Counted from the stretch's first letter, positions 36,576-56,400 are shown. The stretch is 64,000 nt of DNA from Whitmania pigra (GCA_021613335.1 JAJTWR010000266.1:2407501-2471500); one strand, 5' to 3'. The notes: generated by a model from the sequence alone, not told the origin. Made by a program: numbers and translations.

Positions 36576-37648
36576 ATAAGACTGCTCTGAAAACATCTCA
36601 GGCAGCGGGAGAATGTTGTGCCGCTCTAAATTACATCATAAGGATTTCGACCCGCATCTCCAAACGATTCGCAAGTTATGTTTCTTTCAGCTCCCACAAA
36701 AGATCAAGATGTTTGTGAACTTTTTGAACGAACTTAGCTCTTCAGTAAGCTTACAATATCTGCCGGATTAGAACATGACAACACCAAGAAGGTTCATCAC
36801 ACGCACGATTAACCGCACCGACCAATCTTCCCTCCGTGTTATAACCACACACATCCCGCTAAAGGTGCACAAAAAAAACCACTGGAACTTTTTGGTATCG
36901 CGTTTACGTGACGTGCACCTCTCTCGCCAAAGAGGAAGAATGCACGAGATGTCTTCGGAGAATCGATACCGCGGGATTTGCATGTTTTTAGAACCTACAG
37001 AAGGGCATATCGCAATCATTTCCCTTGAGTCACCCTTTGGGTTTATTTACGAGGAAATAAATAGATCGTAAAATCCAAATACTTGAATTTTTAACTTCTT
37101 ATCTTTCAACACCTTATCTTTCGAGCCAACCAAAGTTGATAAAAACGAGCCAAATGATAGGATCAATATGACTGATGTAATTAAGCCCTGTGCAAAAAGA
37201 ATTCGATACGATAAGACGATTCTGTGTTTGCCAGCAACAGTACTGTTCGCTCAGGACTTGCTTTTAAATGTTTGAATTTATTGTCGAAATCTCTAGCAAC
37301 GTTTCATAAAGGTGCAAACTTCACAGGGGTGGCCACATGGCCCGAACGGTAGAATGCTGATTCGGGGGCAGCCACAGACTGTATTCGTTACAGAGAACTG
37401 TCAAAGAAAAAAAATTTATAGTTAATAAAAAATCTTTATTTCTATTTTGAATAGTAGAGAAAAATATTGCAGAGTGACTAACATGTTGGGTTGTTCACCC
37501 ACTCTGAATACAATTTGTCTTTCGTCAGGATGCCTTTGTTGTCAAGAGCATTCAACAATTTTGAAGACTTTTGGATACAGCTGGGTTACAAAAAAAACGA
37601 CTGATAAAAATATCTTCAGAATGTTGAACCTAAAAATAACAATTTTTA

Positions 37649-45151
<7,503 letters not shown>

Positions 45152-46144
45152 GTTGTTGAAAAATGTAAATGTTTATTTTCAAAACAATATCCCTTCAAAC
45201 GTGATACAAGAACGATAATAAAAACCGTCAATATCCAGCGAATTCAGAATAATATAATTATTTAGAAAGCCGGCAATAATAAAAATATTTTTGAACAAAA
45301 CTTAGTAAAAAATTTTAAAAATAATACAAATAACAAAACAGTTTACATTATAAAAATTTTAACATGTACTTTCAAAAGCTAAATTTACAAATTCATATGT
45401 AATATATCATACATATATGTAATGTATTTTATATAATATTGTGTCTTCAGCAAAACTTAGTGAGTGTGACAAAGTCACAAGTCTTGAAATTCATATTTAT
45501 AATACACCGTCTTAGCTTGGTGCAAGAAGCAAAAAATAACCATAAACCCCCATTGAAGAACAATAGCTTATACTAAGGTAGAACCCATATGATAGTATTG
45601 ATTAGATTAGATGTCTATGGTGTTGATAATAAGTCAGTTTCATTACATGCTCATATTTAAAAAAACATGTTTGTGGGCTTCGATTAAAAGAAACTTCAAC
45701 GGAACATCTACCTCTGAGCCTTAAAGCATAGTGAGAACCGACCGGGTCAGTAATGATAGTGATGTCGAGGGAGAGAGCCTATTCGGATACATGGGCATCC
45801 AACACCCACACAATTTCCCACGAATTTCATTTGTAAAGCGCCATAAGCGTACGCTTCGGGATTGCAAGATATGTTGTTACGAATTTCTTCGCTCGAAGAA
45901 CAAAAACACAGGAAACTCCACGCGAAAGGAGGCGTTCAGCCACCTCTGGTATCTACCAATATATCTGCACTATTCGTAATTTTAGTCCTATAAATGGATA
46001 GAACGCGAGGCGAATCACTAAAAACTTATCAGAATTGAAAGTGCATCCCTTGCTACTCACAAATAACCCCTAGTCCCAACAAGTAAACAAAACAGAAGCA
46101 TGATTTTTAATTGTTTTTATTTTAATGTCCGGCCACAAAGTCTT
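45152..46144. other. intergenic between RPL4 and DHX37
   Basis: AT-rich, nearly 1 kb. Holds the DHX37 promoter and the RPL4 3' end, including the RPL4 poly(A) signal (minus-strand AATAAA at 46116-46121). An 82-codon plus-strand frame at 45731 shows no resemblance to any family. Confidence 0.5.
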
Positions 46145-48829
46145 TTATTTCTTGGCCTTCTTGGCAGCAACAGCCAGTTGCTTGCGTGGCCTGGCCTTTG
46201 ATCCAGACTTCTTATCAACAGAGGCAATCTGAAATGTCGAATATTATCATTAAAGCAAACACATGAGAGTTGAATCATAGGAAACAAAATAATCATCCAC
46301 CACATGAACCAAAACATCTGAAACCCTCAAGCAATAAGTTAGCCACGAAGTCAAGCACTTAATGACCGATGACACCCCAGAGAATATCATGCACTTTAAG
46401 ACTGCCCCAACTTCAACTAACAGGAAGTTAATATGGTAACGGTTGAACGATCTGTTAGCAAGAAACTGTTAAAAATGGACAAACAAGCAACATATGCACC
46501 TATCACCTGAACAGCAAAATGAGGCATAGAAAGCTAGGTTATAAGGTTCCTAGTTTTGTTACTACTAAACACCTCATCAACTCCCTCTACCAGTTTGTAG
46601 AAACTGGCAGTGAATGCCATCTTGCTGGACAACTGCAATGAATAGCAAAGCTCTTACAATGTGGCTCTGGATATATTCCTGTTATACAACATGCTCTCGG
46701 CTTAAATTCTTATCTATGCTAGGTCGTCGATGTCATATCCATTTGATTAGCCGATGTTACTGATGGAAACAGAAAATCAAACATTCCCAAGGCAAAAACA
46801 AACCCTCTCAACGACGCTGTCTTTCATTGGACTTACCTAATTTTACATACAAAACATATTACAAATTTTATGTAATTTCACCATAAAGTATGTTAACCGG
46901 ATTTTCAGTTTGATGTGTAACAATCAACAATCCCTTGTGCCCCCGGCACATTCCCGATGTTAGACTTCTTCAACACAAACTAACATGCTTCCATCTATGT
47001 GTAACTAAGTAGCTCATGCATTCGGGGATGGTCATCGGTTGTTATAAAGGCTTCTTTATAAATGCTACATTAAGTAACTCACTCCTCTCTTGGCATCCGA
47101 GATGGCCTGCTTCTCTTGCAAGTGCAACTTGATGAGTTGTCTGGCTGCCTTCTTCTGAGCAATGCCATAAGGGTTGATCTTTGCCAAGGCTTCCATGTTC
47201 TTAAGAGGGTTCTTCTTCAAGACTCTCTTGGGCCTGTCTTTCATTGGAGCTCTCAGGGCCTTCTGGATTTCCTCGCTTCTCAAGATGCGGGAAAGATCGG
47301 TGTTGGTCATCTTAGGAACTGGGAGGCTAAAAAATATGAAACATTTAATATCATATTCTAACTATGTACACTCATGTCTATCTTACTTGTATCCAGTCTT
47401 CTTCTCAGAGGCCTTCTTCCATGTTCCGTAGATGGAATCCAGTTGCTTGAATGCAGATTCAGTCCAGATGGCAAACCTTCCAACTGATCCACCTGGTGCC
47501 AACTTGAGCAGGTTCAGTCTGTCAACACTGATGAGGGTAATGCCTGGAATGTTCCTGAAGGCTCTGGTGATTCCGTTGTCCTTGTTGTAGATGACGATGG
47601 GACCACGCTTTTGGATCCTGGCACGGTTCCTCATCTTTCCTTTACCAGCCCTGAAGCGCTTGGAGTTCTTGACCTGAGTGCATCAAATTAAATAAACATT
47701 GTTACTGATCATTTTACCAATTGAAACACATTATTGCAAATTGCACATTAACTTAATATATGATTGCTTTCAGCATGGTAGTTTGTCGTCAATCTTGACA
47801 TCAGAAACACGGACCATAGTATCATCATAATAGGCAATCATATCATTTCTCATTTATGATGTTGCAATCAGCATGGTAGGTTGGCTTCATGGTGTTCAGA
47901 AACACGGACCATAAAATCATCACCCGCAACAACTGATTTATGTTAATAACTGCTGCTCAGTATGGTATGTTGGCTTCATGGTATTCAGAAACACGGACCA
48001 TAACATCATCATCACAGCTATTCTGCTCAATAAGAAATGATATTTAACCTTTTCGATATCTGGCCAGACTTTCAACTTCCTCAGAACACCAACGGCTTCC
48101 TTGGTCTTCTTGATTTCCTCAACTTTATCATCGAGGACGAGTGGGAACTCTGGGACATTGTCAACAATGTGTCCTGTAATACAAAGTAATAACTGCATTA
48201 AAACTGTTTATGAACCGACAATCAGTCTTAAGAAAGTAGACAGACAATCAAAACAAACCTTTAGACATGACCAGTGCAGGGATTCCAGAAGCAGCAATAG
48301 CAGAGCAAATGGCGTAACGCCTCTGGTCAACGTTAATGTGGCGATGCCATCTTCTCCAGGTCTTGGTTGGGGCAAACATACGACCACCTCTGCACATGTT
48401 TCCAAAAGCAGCTTGGCCAGACCTGTTGGTACCACCTCCACTAACACGTGGAATCCTAGCCACGGCACGACCAGTACCCCATGACTCAGCAGACGTTTGA
48501 TGACCTTAACAAGAGGGTAGGTTAAGTCGCACGCTTTTATGTTTGTGATTCTATGTTAACTCACCGGCCTTCTTGGAGACGGCATATGGCTGACGACCAT
48601 TTTTCAACATATCCATGTGAACTGTGTTCACAATATCCACTCTAATTGGAGCCTTGAAGACGGCCGGCATGGCAAGGGTCTTGCCAGTGTCGACGGCCTT
48701 GTCATCATAAACTGAGACTTGTAGCCTGCAACTCTACAACATCAGAAAACCAGTTAATCCGTGGCGCAATTTGTTTTGTAAATTCTTACGGAATAATTCG
48801 CTAATTCAACGATCGAAAAATCTCACCAT
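46145..48829 (-). CDS. RPL4: ribosomal protein L4 (uL4)
   Basis: Large-subunit protein lining the exit tunnel. Exons on the minus strand: 48829-48827 (the ATG alone), 48733-48565, 48504-48259, 48173-48049, 47673-47387, 47326-47083, 46228-46145; 385 residues, shorter than human (427) because the C-terminal Lys/Ala tail is reduced. Seen: [23 protein letters not shown], the universally conserved [13 protein letters not shown], the tunnel loop [13 protein letters not shown] [40 protein letters not shown] and [11 protein letters not shown]. The intron immediately after the start codon is typical for ribosomal protein genes. Intron 4 (48048-47674) hosts three U18 snoRNAs, a host-guest pairing known from vertebrate RPL4. 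Confidence 0.98.
47762..47839 (-). ncRNA. SNORD18: U18-type box C/D snoRNA, third copy
   Basis: Read on the minus strand: terminal stem GATTGC/GCAATC, box C ATGATGA, antisense element TGGTCCGTGTTTC, box D' CTGA directly after it, and box D CTGA before the closing stem. The antisense element is complementary to the GAAACACGGACCA segment of 28S rRNA, the known U18 target. Host is RPL4 intron 4. Confidence 0.88.
47861..47930 (-). ncRNA. SNORD18: U18-type box C/D snoRNA, second copy
   Basis: Minus strand: terminal stem GTTGC/GCAAC, box C GTGATGAT, the same TGGTCCGTGTTTC guide, box D' CTGA, then CACCATGAAGCC shared with the first copy, and box D CTGA. Spacing and order are those of a working C/D snoRNA. 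Confidence 0.9.
47952..48018 (-). ncRNA. SNORD18: U18-type box C/D snoRNA, first copy in the transcript
   Basis: Minus strand: short terminal stem GCTG/CAGC, box C TGATGATGA, guide TGGTCCGTGTTTC, box D' CTGA, a second half nearly identical to copy two, and box D CTGA. It ends about 30 bases from the 5' splice site of the host intron, closer than usual for intronic C/D snoRNAs. Confidence 0.9.
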
Positions 48830-48872
48830 ATTGCCTATGCCTATCGGCTACTTCTAAAACGGAAAAGGAAAT
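48830..48872 (-). promoter_or_regulatory. RPL4 5' untranslated leader with TOP-like pyrimidine tract
   Basis: On the minus strand the leader contains TTTCCTTTTCCG (plus 48860-48872) about 35 bases before the ATG. An unbroken pyrimidine run at the cap site is the 5'-TOP element that lets growth signalling control translation of ribosomal protein mRNAs. The exact cap site is inferred. Confidence 0.55.
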
Positions 48873-49809
48873 ATTGTTGTATTCTTGGCCCGACGAACGA
48901 GACAGAATTGACATTTATTAAGTCAATATTTTTTTAATTTTTCTTTAAATATAAATATAAAATAAATTTAAAGTTAATAGAATAAAATCTTATTGGAACG
49001 TATTTTAATAATTTTACGTAACAACTATCGAGTTCGCTCCTATTTATTCTTGCGTTAATATTTGTTTTGTTTTAAATTATCAATATGCAATTATACAAAA
49101 ATAAACGTGATGATAAAATCGAATGATTTGTGATATCTTGAGCAAATGCTGATTCACATGTTGCAGATATACCAATTGATTCCTTTATAAAAAGGAAAGT
49201 TAATTCTGCTTATAATACAAATTAAGTAAATATCAAAAAAGTTGATTTATATTTTTTTGATAGTATTTTTAAAACTTTAAAAAAATGTTTAAAACGAATT
49301 TTGCTGGCTTTCCCGTCGTTGCAATGATAGCAGTAATGCGTTGCATAATCATATAGTAATATATATTATTGAATGCAGAATGAAGTGGTATGGATCTGAA
49401 ATTCATCGGGGAAATTTGGTTGCCTGAAAGGATGCATGCAAATGCGTTAAAATTAACAAACTTGTTTCAAGTTTTAACCATAATTTTGGTTTTGCAATTC
49501 CATGGGGAATAAAAGCTAAAGTTGTGATCACAGAGATTTGCCCGAGTTCTTATGTCAAAGTTTACGCCAAAGCGGAAGAAAATCAAAATCTGCATAGCAG
49601 ATTGAAAATGCCGTAATTATATATCTTATTCATCAGATTCATCCTCAGTAGTCCTGATGTTCACTATGACACAATTATGCAAATGAGATCAATAAGATTG
49701 GGGTAAATCCGGTGTATAAGTAAAAACGGGACAATGTCATAAACCACGTAATCGATGACACAAAAACTTTGTTAATTCAAAAAAATTACGCGCATTCCAC
49801 TTCAAATGA
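48873..49809. other. divergent intergenic region, RPL4 and IL-17-like gene
   Basis: AT-rich spacer with both promoters. No gene is seen. Confidence 0.5.
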
Positions 49810-49817
49810 TATATAAG
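49810..49817 (+). promoter_or_regulatory. TATA box of the IL-17-like gene
   Basis: TATATAAG, 63 bases upstream of the start codon, fits a short leader and an inducible, tissue-restricted promoter. Confidence 0.6.
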
Positions 49818-49879
49818 AATCTTCACGAGACCATATCGACACTCGAAAGCAAGTTTAAGATCTTAGATTTTTCTACTTA

Positions 49880-50671
49880 ATGAACTTTACTCATTTACTA
49901 ACAAACATGATCGCAGAAACGTTTTTTGATTTGCTGAAAAGTCGCCGTTGTGCTGCCTTCATCTTCGCTCTGAATGTCTACCTCCATGCTTTTGATCTCT
50001 GCTGTCAATGTTCTCCGACGCCCATCTCTCGATCTTTGGACAGCGCTGGAAGTAAGGATGCTGACGACGTTGAAGTGATTCCTTCCAATAATGACTGTGA
50101 ACTGCAAGAGTTGATTGTCGAACAAGCAGAAAAACTTGGCAACGAACGAGCAGACGACCAATGTCCGTCCATAATCAAAGTCTTCAACGACTCAGATAGA
50201 CTGCCAAAGACTCTCTTGCAGCTCGAATGCATTAACCCATGTCACGATACACGTGTTACCGATTACTGCTGCAAAACCGTAACTTATGAAGTGCCCGTCC
50301 GTAAAAAGTACGGCGGATCACAGTGGAAGTGGGTTAAGCAGACGCTCAACGTGGGATGCAGATCCGTCCTCAGGGGCAGTAAAGTGCAAGAGTTGATTGT
50401 CGAACAAGCAGAAAAACTTGACAACGAACGCGCAGACGATCAGTGTCCGTCCATAATCAAAGTCTCCAACGACTCAAATATACTGCCAGAGACTCTCCAG
50501 CATCTCGAATGCCGTAACCCATGTCAAGATACATGTGATACCGCAAACTGCTGCAAAACCGTAACTTATGAAGTGCCCGTCCTTAAAAAGTACGGCGGAT
50601 CACAGTGGAAGTGGGTTATGCAGACGCTCAACGTGGGATGCAGACCCGTCCCCAGGGGCAGTAGTTGCTGA
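49880..50671 (+). CDS. secreted protein with two tandem IL-17-like cysteine domains
   Basis: A single-exon gene of 263 codons; the second ATG (codon 11) is an equally good start. The hydrophobic CAAFIFALNVYLHAF stretch looks like a signal peptide. Two 94-residue repeats follow (from 50102 and from 50384, exact 282-base offset). Each carries CPSIIKV, a LPxTLxxLECxNPC segment, a CC pair, the strand VTYEVPV.KKYGGSQWKWV and a closing TLNVGCR. The layout (RxPxxLxxAxC, then a PVLRR strand, W, and VGCxC) is that of IL-17 cytokines, which are dimeric cystine-knot-like ligands. The second Cys of the usual VGCTCV ending is replaced by Pro or Ser here, so the call is tentative; it could be another lineage-specific cystine-knot ligand. 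Two IL-17 units in one chain would be unusual. AATAAA at 50830. Confidence 0.55.
   Translation: MNFTHLLTNMIAETFFDLLKSRRCAAFIFALNVYLHAFDLCCQCSPTPISRSLDSAGSKDADDVEVIPSNNDCELQELIVEQAEKLGNERADDQCPSIIKVFNDSDRLPKTLLQLECINPCHDTRVTDYCCKTVTYEVPVRKKYGGSQWKWVKQTLNVGCRSVLRGSKVQELIVEQAEKLDNERADDQCPSIIKVSNDSNILPETLQHLECRNPCQDTCDTANCCKTVTYEVPVLKKYGGSQWKWVMQTLNVGCRPVPRGSSC
50102..50665 (+). repeat. 282-bp intragenic tandem duplication
   Basis: The two halves share long identical stretches (for example around GAGTTGATTGTCGAACAAGC and TACGGCGGATCACAGTGG) with an exact offset of 282 bases, in frame, so the second domain is a recent copy of the first. Confidence 0.9.
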
Positions 50672-51084
50672 TCTACTTGTTCTAATTTTTTCTCAAAATT
50701 ATTATTTATTTCTAACAACTAGCCATTTATCAGCTAGTAATGTTTGAATGTATTTAAGAGTGAACGTCTATTTAAAATATTTTTTTCAACTCATTACTTG
50801 TAGCATCTACTGTACCTATTGACTTTTTAATAAATTTATAACAAAAGCAGAACACGTTGGGATAAACTTTTATTAACAAAAAAAAAAAAATTCATTTATG
50901 AGATTTCAAAAGCCTACGAATTCCTTAATAGAGCAAACCATTAAAGGTAGTCGACTCGCAAAAACGTCTCTTTTTAATAACAGGAAACGGAGTGGCCGAA
51001 GAATTAAATCCATGCTGGCAAATGGCACCTCCAAACAAAATTCAGTTTGTTTGCATTTCTATGAAAATAACATCCTCGGGGGAA
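50672..51084. other. convergent 3' untranslated region
   Basis: Between the stop codons of the IL-17-like gene and DCUN1D. A plus-strand AATAAA at 50830 and a minus-strand AATAAA (TTTATT at 50868) lie within 40 bases of each other, so the DCUN1D 3' untranslated region spans almost the whole gap. The 82-codon plus frame at 50898 is the shadow of this and of the last DCUN1D exon. Confidence 0.6.
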
Positions 51085-53206
51085 TCAATATGGCATTTCC
51101 CGACCCTGAACTATCGGCCTGGCGTACTCTACAAAGTCATCGATAAGAACCGGCCATGCACCTGTAAATAAAAAAATGTATATTTACCGCAATCGATCTG
51201 TGAAATTTAAGATGTCGATGATTCCGCTCGAGGCTGATTCAATTATGAAACTGGAAATGATCGTTGATATGGTCAACTTGAATATTTACAGCTAGTTGAA
51301 CTTAGCAAATAATATGATAATAATAAAATTTATAAAGAGCATCGCGTGTATGTACTTATTTGTGCATCTCGAGCTTAATTCTCAGACTTACCCTCTTCAT
51401 CGTAGTTGCTCATATCATCATTGATGTTGAGAGAAAAGTCCAGAAGAAGATTCCAAGTGTCCTTTGAGATTGCCCTTTTGTAGTGATCCTGGGAAAATTA
51501 ATTGAGCACATTAATTGCTATTGATGCAGTCAAAATAATTGGAATGAGATAATAATAATAATGATGTTAAATTTTAAGGCACATTTAAAATTATGCCTTA
51601 GCCTCATAGACGATTAATAGTAATAGCAGAAAATATCATGCAATAGGCACTCATTTTTAAGGTTATCATTTAATATTTAGCCAGACAATGATTTTTCTTA
51701 TAACTTAATCACAAAACTAAGCAAAAGGCCTTGCTACTTAATATTTTGTCGGACGGTTAATCCGCCTCTTAATAATCGGAAATAAATTTCATCCTCAGCT
51801 ATTGACTGATTAGTATGAATAAGCTTTCCAGATTTAGTTTTAAGTGGTTAGATATCTTTGAAAACAAAAAAAATTAAACAAAAGCCAATCACTCCAAAAA
51901 ACTCAAATTGTATTAATGACGGGCAAATTTTAAACATTCTTTTAATGAAGTTGTGAAGCAGATTTGTTCATGAAAACCAGTTTAGTTACATGTTCTCCTC
52001 AAAAATTATCACAAACAATTTGGTTTTGGAAGCAGGGTGTTAAAAAGAAATACTCACAGCTAGGTAGCGACTCCACAAGTCTAGAAACTTGAATTTATCG
52101 TGCAAAACGATCTGCCAGTAGGCAATTGCCATGTCAAGGTCTGCATTTAATAAAATATTGATATTGAGAATTTTGTAAAATGATTACCACGATAAATAAA
52201 TAATCAGAGTCTCACCCAAGCATTTCTGACCAGGACTCTTGGCATAATTGAATGCAAACTGATAGAAATCTTTTAATCGAACTGGATCATGTATTTCCTG
52301 CTCTAGAGTGGTGCATTTTGCCTTAAGTCGATCGATGGAATCCACACTGGTAAAAGAAATCTCATTCAAAATGCTAACCTGAAGAATGTTAGAATCAAGG
52401 AATGCTTCCTCAAGCTAACCCCAACTCTACGAATCCGTTTATGAATTCTTCCCGAGTAAACACGCACTGAGTGGCCGCTCCAAACTTCCACGCGAGAACG
52501 AGAACCAAACGACTTTCGGGATTCAAATTGAGATCTTCCAGGAATCTCATCATTCCTTCAGCAGTGATTTTGTCATCTTCAACTGGATCTGAAAAAAATA
52601 TGCATTCATTTGTTCTCTAATGTCAAAATGGTTTCTCTCCATCAGCTTAAAATTTCCAAATGTAACTGTTACAAGATAATGGCTCTTATGCCAGACAACT
52701 GAATAACAATATAAACTGAAAATTGGTGATTCTATGGTCTGACAATTACGAACGATGCATTATTAAAAACCGATTGCAATACTAACCTCTATATTTGTTG
52801 AAGAGCAGTTCAATCTTTTTCCTATCGATAAGTGGTTTGTTATCCCTGTGATATCGGTCTGGAAACTGATAGTAATTATCTACGGCAACGTCTATTTTCC
52901 AATCGTGAGCTGTGAGGCAGCTTATGGCCGTTTTTTCCCCTGTTTGAGTAAAGTTCATAAATTGACGCACTTTCTCCCTCTGTGCGGACTTCAACTTGTG
53001 CTGGAAATTGATTAAAAATAAAATGAAAAACTATTTCCGCGAAACTAATCAGCTGTGTTCTTAACTAGATGATATTTGCATTGTTTGTTGGTGCGTTGTT
53101 TCACTATCCCAGCAATTTTATTCAATTTAGAAACACATTAGCCGAAATGATACAAAAAGGTGTAAAGCAATCAAATAATAAGTTCCATTAGTAAAAACTT
53201 CACCAT
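51085..53206 (-). CDS. DCUN1D1: DCN1-like protein (cullin neddylation co-E3), DCUN1D1/2 type
   Basis: Scaffold-type co-E3 that brings the NEDD8 E2 UBE2M to cullin-RBX1. Exons on the minus strand: 53206-53204 (ATG alone), 53000-52787, 52588-52420, 52346-52216, 52140-52058, 51488-51392, 51161-51085; 257 residues in phase (human DCUN1D1 259). Seen: [19 protein letters not shown] and the UBA-like [23 protein letters not shown] at the N-terminus, then the PONY/potentiating-neddylation domain with [53 protein letters not shown], and the cullin-binding DAD patch [25 protein letters not shown]. The N-terminal UBA-like segment places it with DCUN1D1/2 and not with 3-5. Confidence 0.96.
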
Positions 53207-53448
53207 TTCTGTAAATATATGTTACAAATAAACGTGGAAAATCTTCGTCGAACAACACAGAACCCCATATATTTTTAAATGTTTATTTTGTAAAGCGCAA
53301 TTTAGATAATTCCGCAAAATGTTAAAGATTCATTTAATTAAAATTACAAGGTAAATGTAAAGTAATCAGGGATTTTAAATATTTAAACTTCCACAAATTT
53401 TTCTTAAAGTACATTTCTTAAGCATGTATCAAGGATGAAGTCTGGGCA

Positions 53449-53455
53449 TATAAAA
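53449..53455 (+). promoter_or_regulatory. TATA box of the SLC6 gene
   Basis: TATAAAA 41 bases before the start codon, implying a leader of about ten bases. DCUN1D begins 243 bases to the left on the other strand. Confidence 0.6.
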
Positions 53456-53489
53456 GCTAAGGAGTCAAGCGTCTTCGTCTCTTCTATAA

Positions 53490-56400
53490 ATGAATCAAAA
53501 TATGGGAAGTAGGTCATCTAAGAGGCCAGTTTGCCAAAATCTTCAGCTTTTTATGAACGGATCTGAAACGAATGACGCTATTCCTTTGGAAGGTTATCCC
53601 TTAAACATAAAACGATTAAAATGTGTATTTTGAGATAATGCGACTGAAGGTGCTTTTTGTTTTTTTGTAAAAAAGACAAATCACAGAAGTCATGGTTCAG
53701 GCAGTATTTTGAAGAAAATGATTCAGGACATTCTAGCAAAGTCATCAGAAGAGAAAATTCAAACTTAAAAGACGATGACTCTAATCCCCATCAAGATGGC
53801 GATCGCGAAGTGTGGTCCAAAAAAGTAGATTTTCTTCTTTCAGTGATAGGGTTCGCCGTAGATCTAGCTAACGTCTGGAGATTTCCATATTTGTGTTACA
53901 AAAATGGAGGAGGTAAAGCTACATGCCGAAATCAGCATAAAAAATCTTTAAGATCACAAATAAGTGTTTTATAACGTTGTAGGAGCTTTTCTTATTCCGT
54001 ATACCTTGATGTTGTTGCTGGCTGGAATTCCACTGTTTTACATGGAATTATCTTTAGGGCAGTTCAACAGAAAAGGCGCAATTACATGTTGGGGACGTAT
54101 TTGTCCACTCTTCAAAGGTATTAATTTTTTTAAATTTGTTTGAACAATTTGATTGAAATGTAATTAATATTTATTACTTTCAGGAGTTGGATACGCTGTG
54201 GTTCTCATAGCATTTTATACCGATTTCTTTTACAACGTAATCATAGCTTGGTCGCTCCATTATTTCATTTCTTCAGTGACATTTCAACTTCCCTGGATTA
54301 CCTGTAACAATTCCTGGAACACTCCATCATGTTCTACAAGCTCTCGTTCATCAACAATCGAATACAACTCATCTCTCGATTTGTACTTCAACTATTCAAA
54401 TATCACGCACGATATGACAAATCCTACCGAGTCAGTTGGTGTTTCTCCGGCATTGGAATATTTCGAGTTAGTTTTTTAGCTCCTCAAACGGCTTCTTTAA
54501 TATAAATATTTTTTTGATTACTAATAATTTAATAATTTAATTGCTAATAGTTAATTCTATGTAACTAGACGAGGTATGCTAGAACTGAATGAATCGAAGG
54601 GAATCGGAGATTTAGGAAAAATAAGATGGCAGATTGTGCTCTGTCTCTTGGCAGTTTACTTGATATGTTACTTCAGCTTGTGGAAAGGCATTTCCACATC
54701 AGGAAAGGTAAGTTAAGATATTCCCAAAAGCGACGTGATTCAATAACTTTTTGACACGTATAAATTCAAGGTGGTATGGTTTACGGCCCTTTTTCCGTAT
54801 GTGGTTCTCAGTATTTTATTGATTAGAGGAATCACTCTACCAGGGGCTTACGAAGGAATCCAGTATTACCTCACTCCAAAGTTTGACAAATTGGCTGACT
54901 CCGGAGTTAGTCGTATCATTAATAATATATTTTCCATAAAGCTCCAATACCTAAATGATTTCAATTTGAGGTCTGGGTGGACGCAGCTACTCAAGTCTTC
55001 TTTTCACTCGGGCCTGGATTTGGAGTCCTATTGGCCTTTGCAAGTTACAACAAGTTTCACAACAATGTTTATTGGTGAGAGCCGCTGCTTCTAAGATGCT
55101 TCATTTTAGAGGACTTCCGATAAATGTAAACAATGGCGATGAACTGTTTAATTTCCAGATATTATATTCCAGAAAGATTTTTTTTTACATAATTTGAAAT
55201 TGTCGGGTTCATGGTTAAATACATCGATAACGTTTTATTTTGAAAACTTTATTTAATCGGAACAAAATTTGCATTTTGAGTTACTTTGATAATTTTAAAC
55301 TTTCAACTAAATTCTTGAGCAGCAAATGTCTGCCGAGATCTTGAAATTTTTCCGTATCAGAAAGCGCTGAATGGTGGCATTAGCGATTTGTAGTGTTTAT
55401 TCTTCGATGTGGCCCCAAGCACATTTCTGCCATGAATGCAAAGTAATGCCTTTTAGTGCCATTCAAGAGCTACGACTTGCTTCCAGCCATGTCCCTTCTA
55501 ATGCCATTGGATTGAAAATATAATATTTCCATCCAAATCGTTTGATAAAATATGCCAGCTTGAATAAAAGGATGCTTTTATAACTTCAAAGAGAATTTCG
55601 TTAGTTGTCAGCAGATATTTCTCAAAGACGATTCAAGCAGGAAACACTAACGAACGGTTGAACGACTTGTCTAAAAGGATCTCCCCACGGCAGAATGTCT
55701 CCGGAATTTTTCCTTTCGGCTTCTAATGCAAACGAATACACAGGAAGTCAGCGACGATTAACTTCCGTGTGCGCTACCTCAGACATGGAAGATAAAATGT
55801 GTAATAATGAAGAGACATTATCGATATTGACGAGAAAGGAATTAATTGAGGTTGTTAACTAGAACTTGTTTAATGAATAAAAATATTTTCAGGGATGCAT
55901 TGGCTACGAGTACGATAAACTGCGCGACTAGTTTCTGGGCAGGTTTTGTAATATTCTCGGTGCTGGGATACATGTCAAAAAAATCTGGAGTGCCCATAGA
56001 AAAAGTTGCTACTGAAGGTTGTAATTTTGTAATGAAAATAAATATGTTGTAATTATTATCATATTATTAACACGAGTGCCGAGGTTGTGAGAAAGATGCA
56101 TAACTTTCTAGGTCCAGGACTTGTTTTTGTGGTTTATCCAGAAGCCATAGCAACTCTCCCCTTTTCCTCTTTTTGGTCGGTAATATTCTTTCTGATGTTG
56201 ATCACGCTTGGATTGGACAGTTCTGTGAGTCAAAACTGCAATACATAAAGTTCTTCTGCTTTAATTAATTAGTTTACTAGTCATAATAAATAACAGGGCT
56301 TTAACTTGGATTAACCTTGCAACAACCTCAACTGCATATATTTTTGAATCTATGTATTGAATATATATTTTGAGTGTCCATGCTTATGTAACATATTTTT

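Noticed and set aside
37325..37385. tRNA-derived SINE head (A-box and B-box-like words)
   Set aside because: The two boxes are too close together and no 3' tail or duplicated target is seen.
50898..51146. 82-codon plus-strand frame
   Set aside because: It lies antisense over the DCUN1D 3' untranslated region and last exon.
53592..53675. First SLC6 intron as a U12-type intron (GTTATCC start)
   Set aside because: The U12 donor is RTATCC; here an extra T breaks the match and no U12 branch sequence precedes the acceptor.
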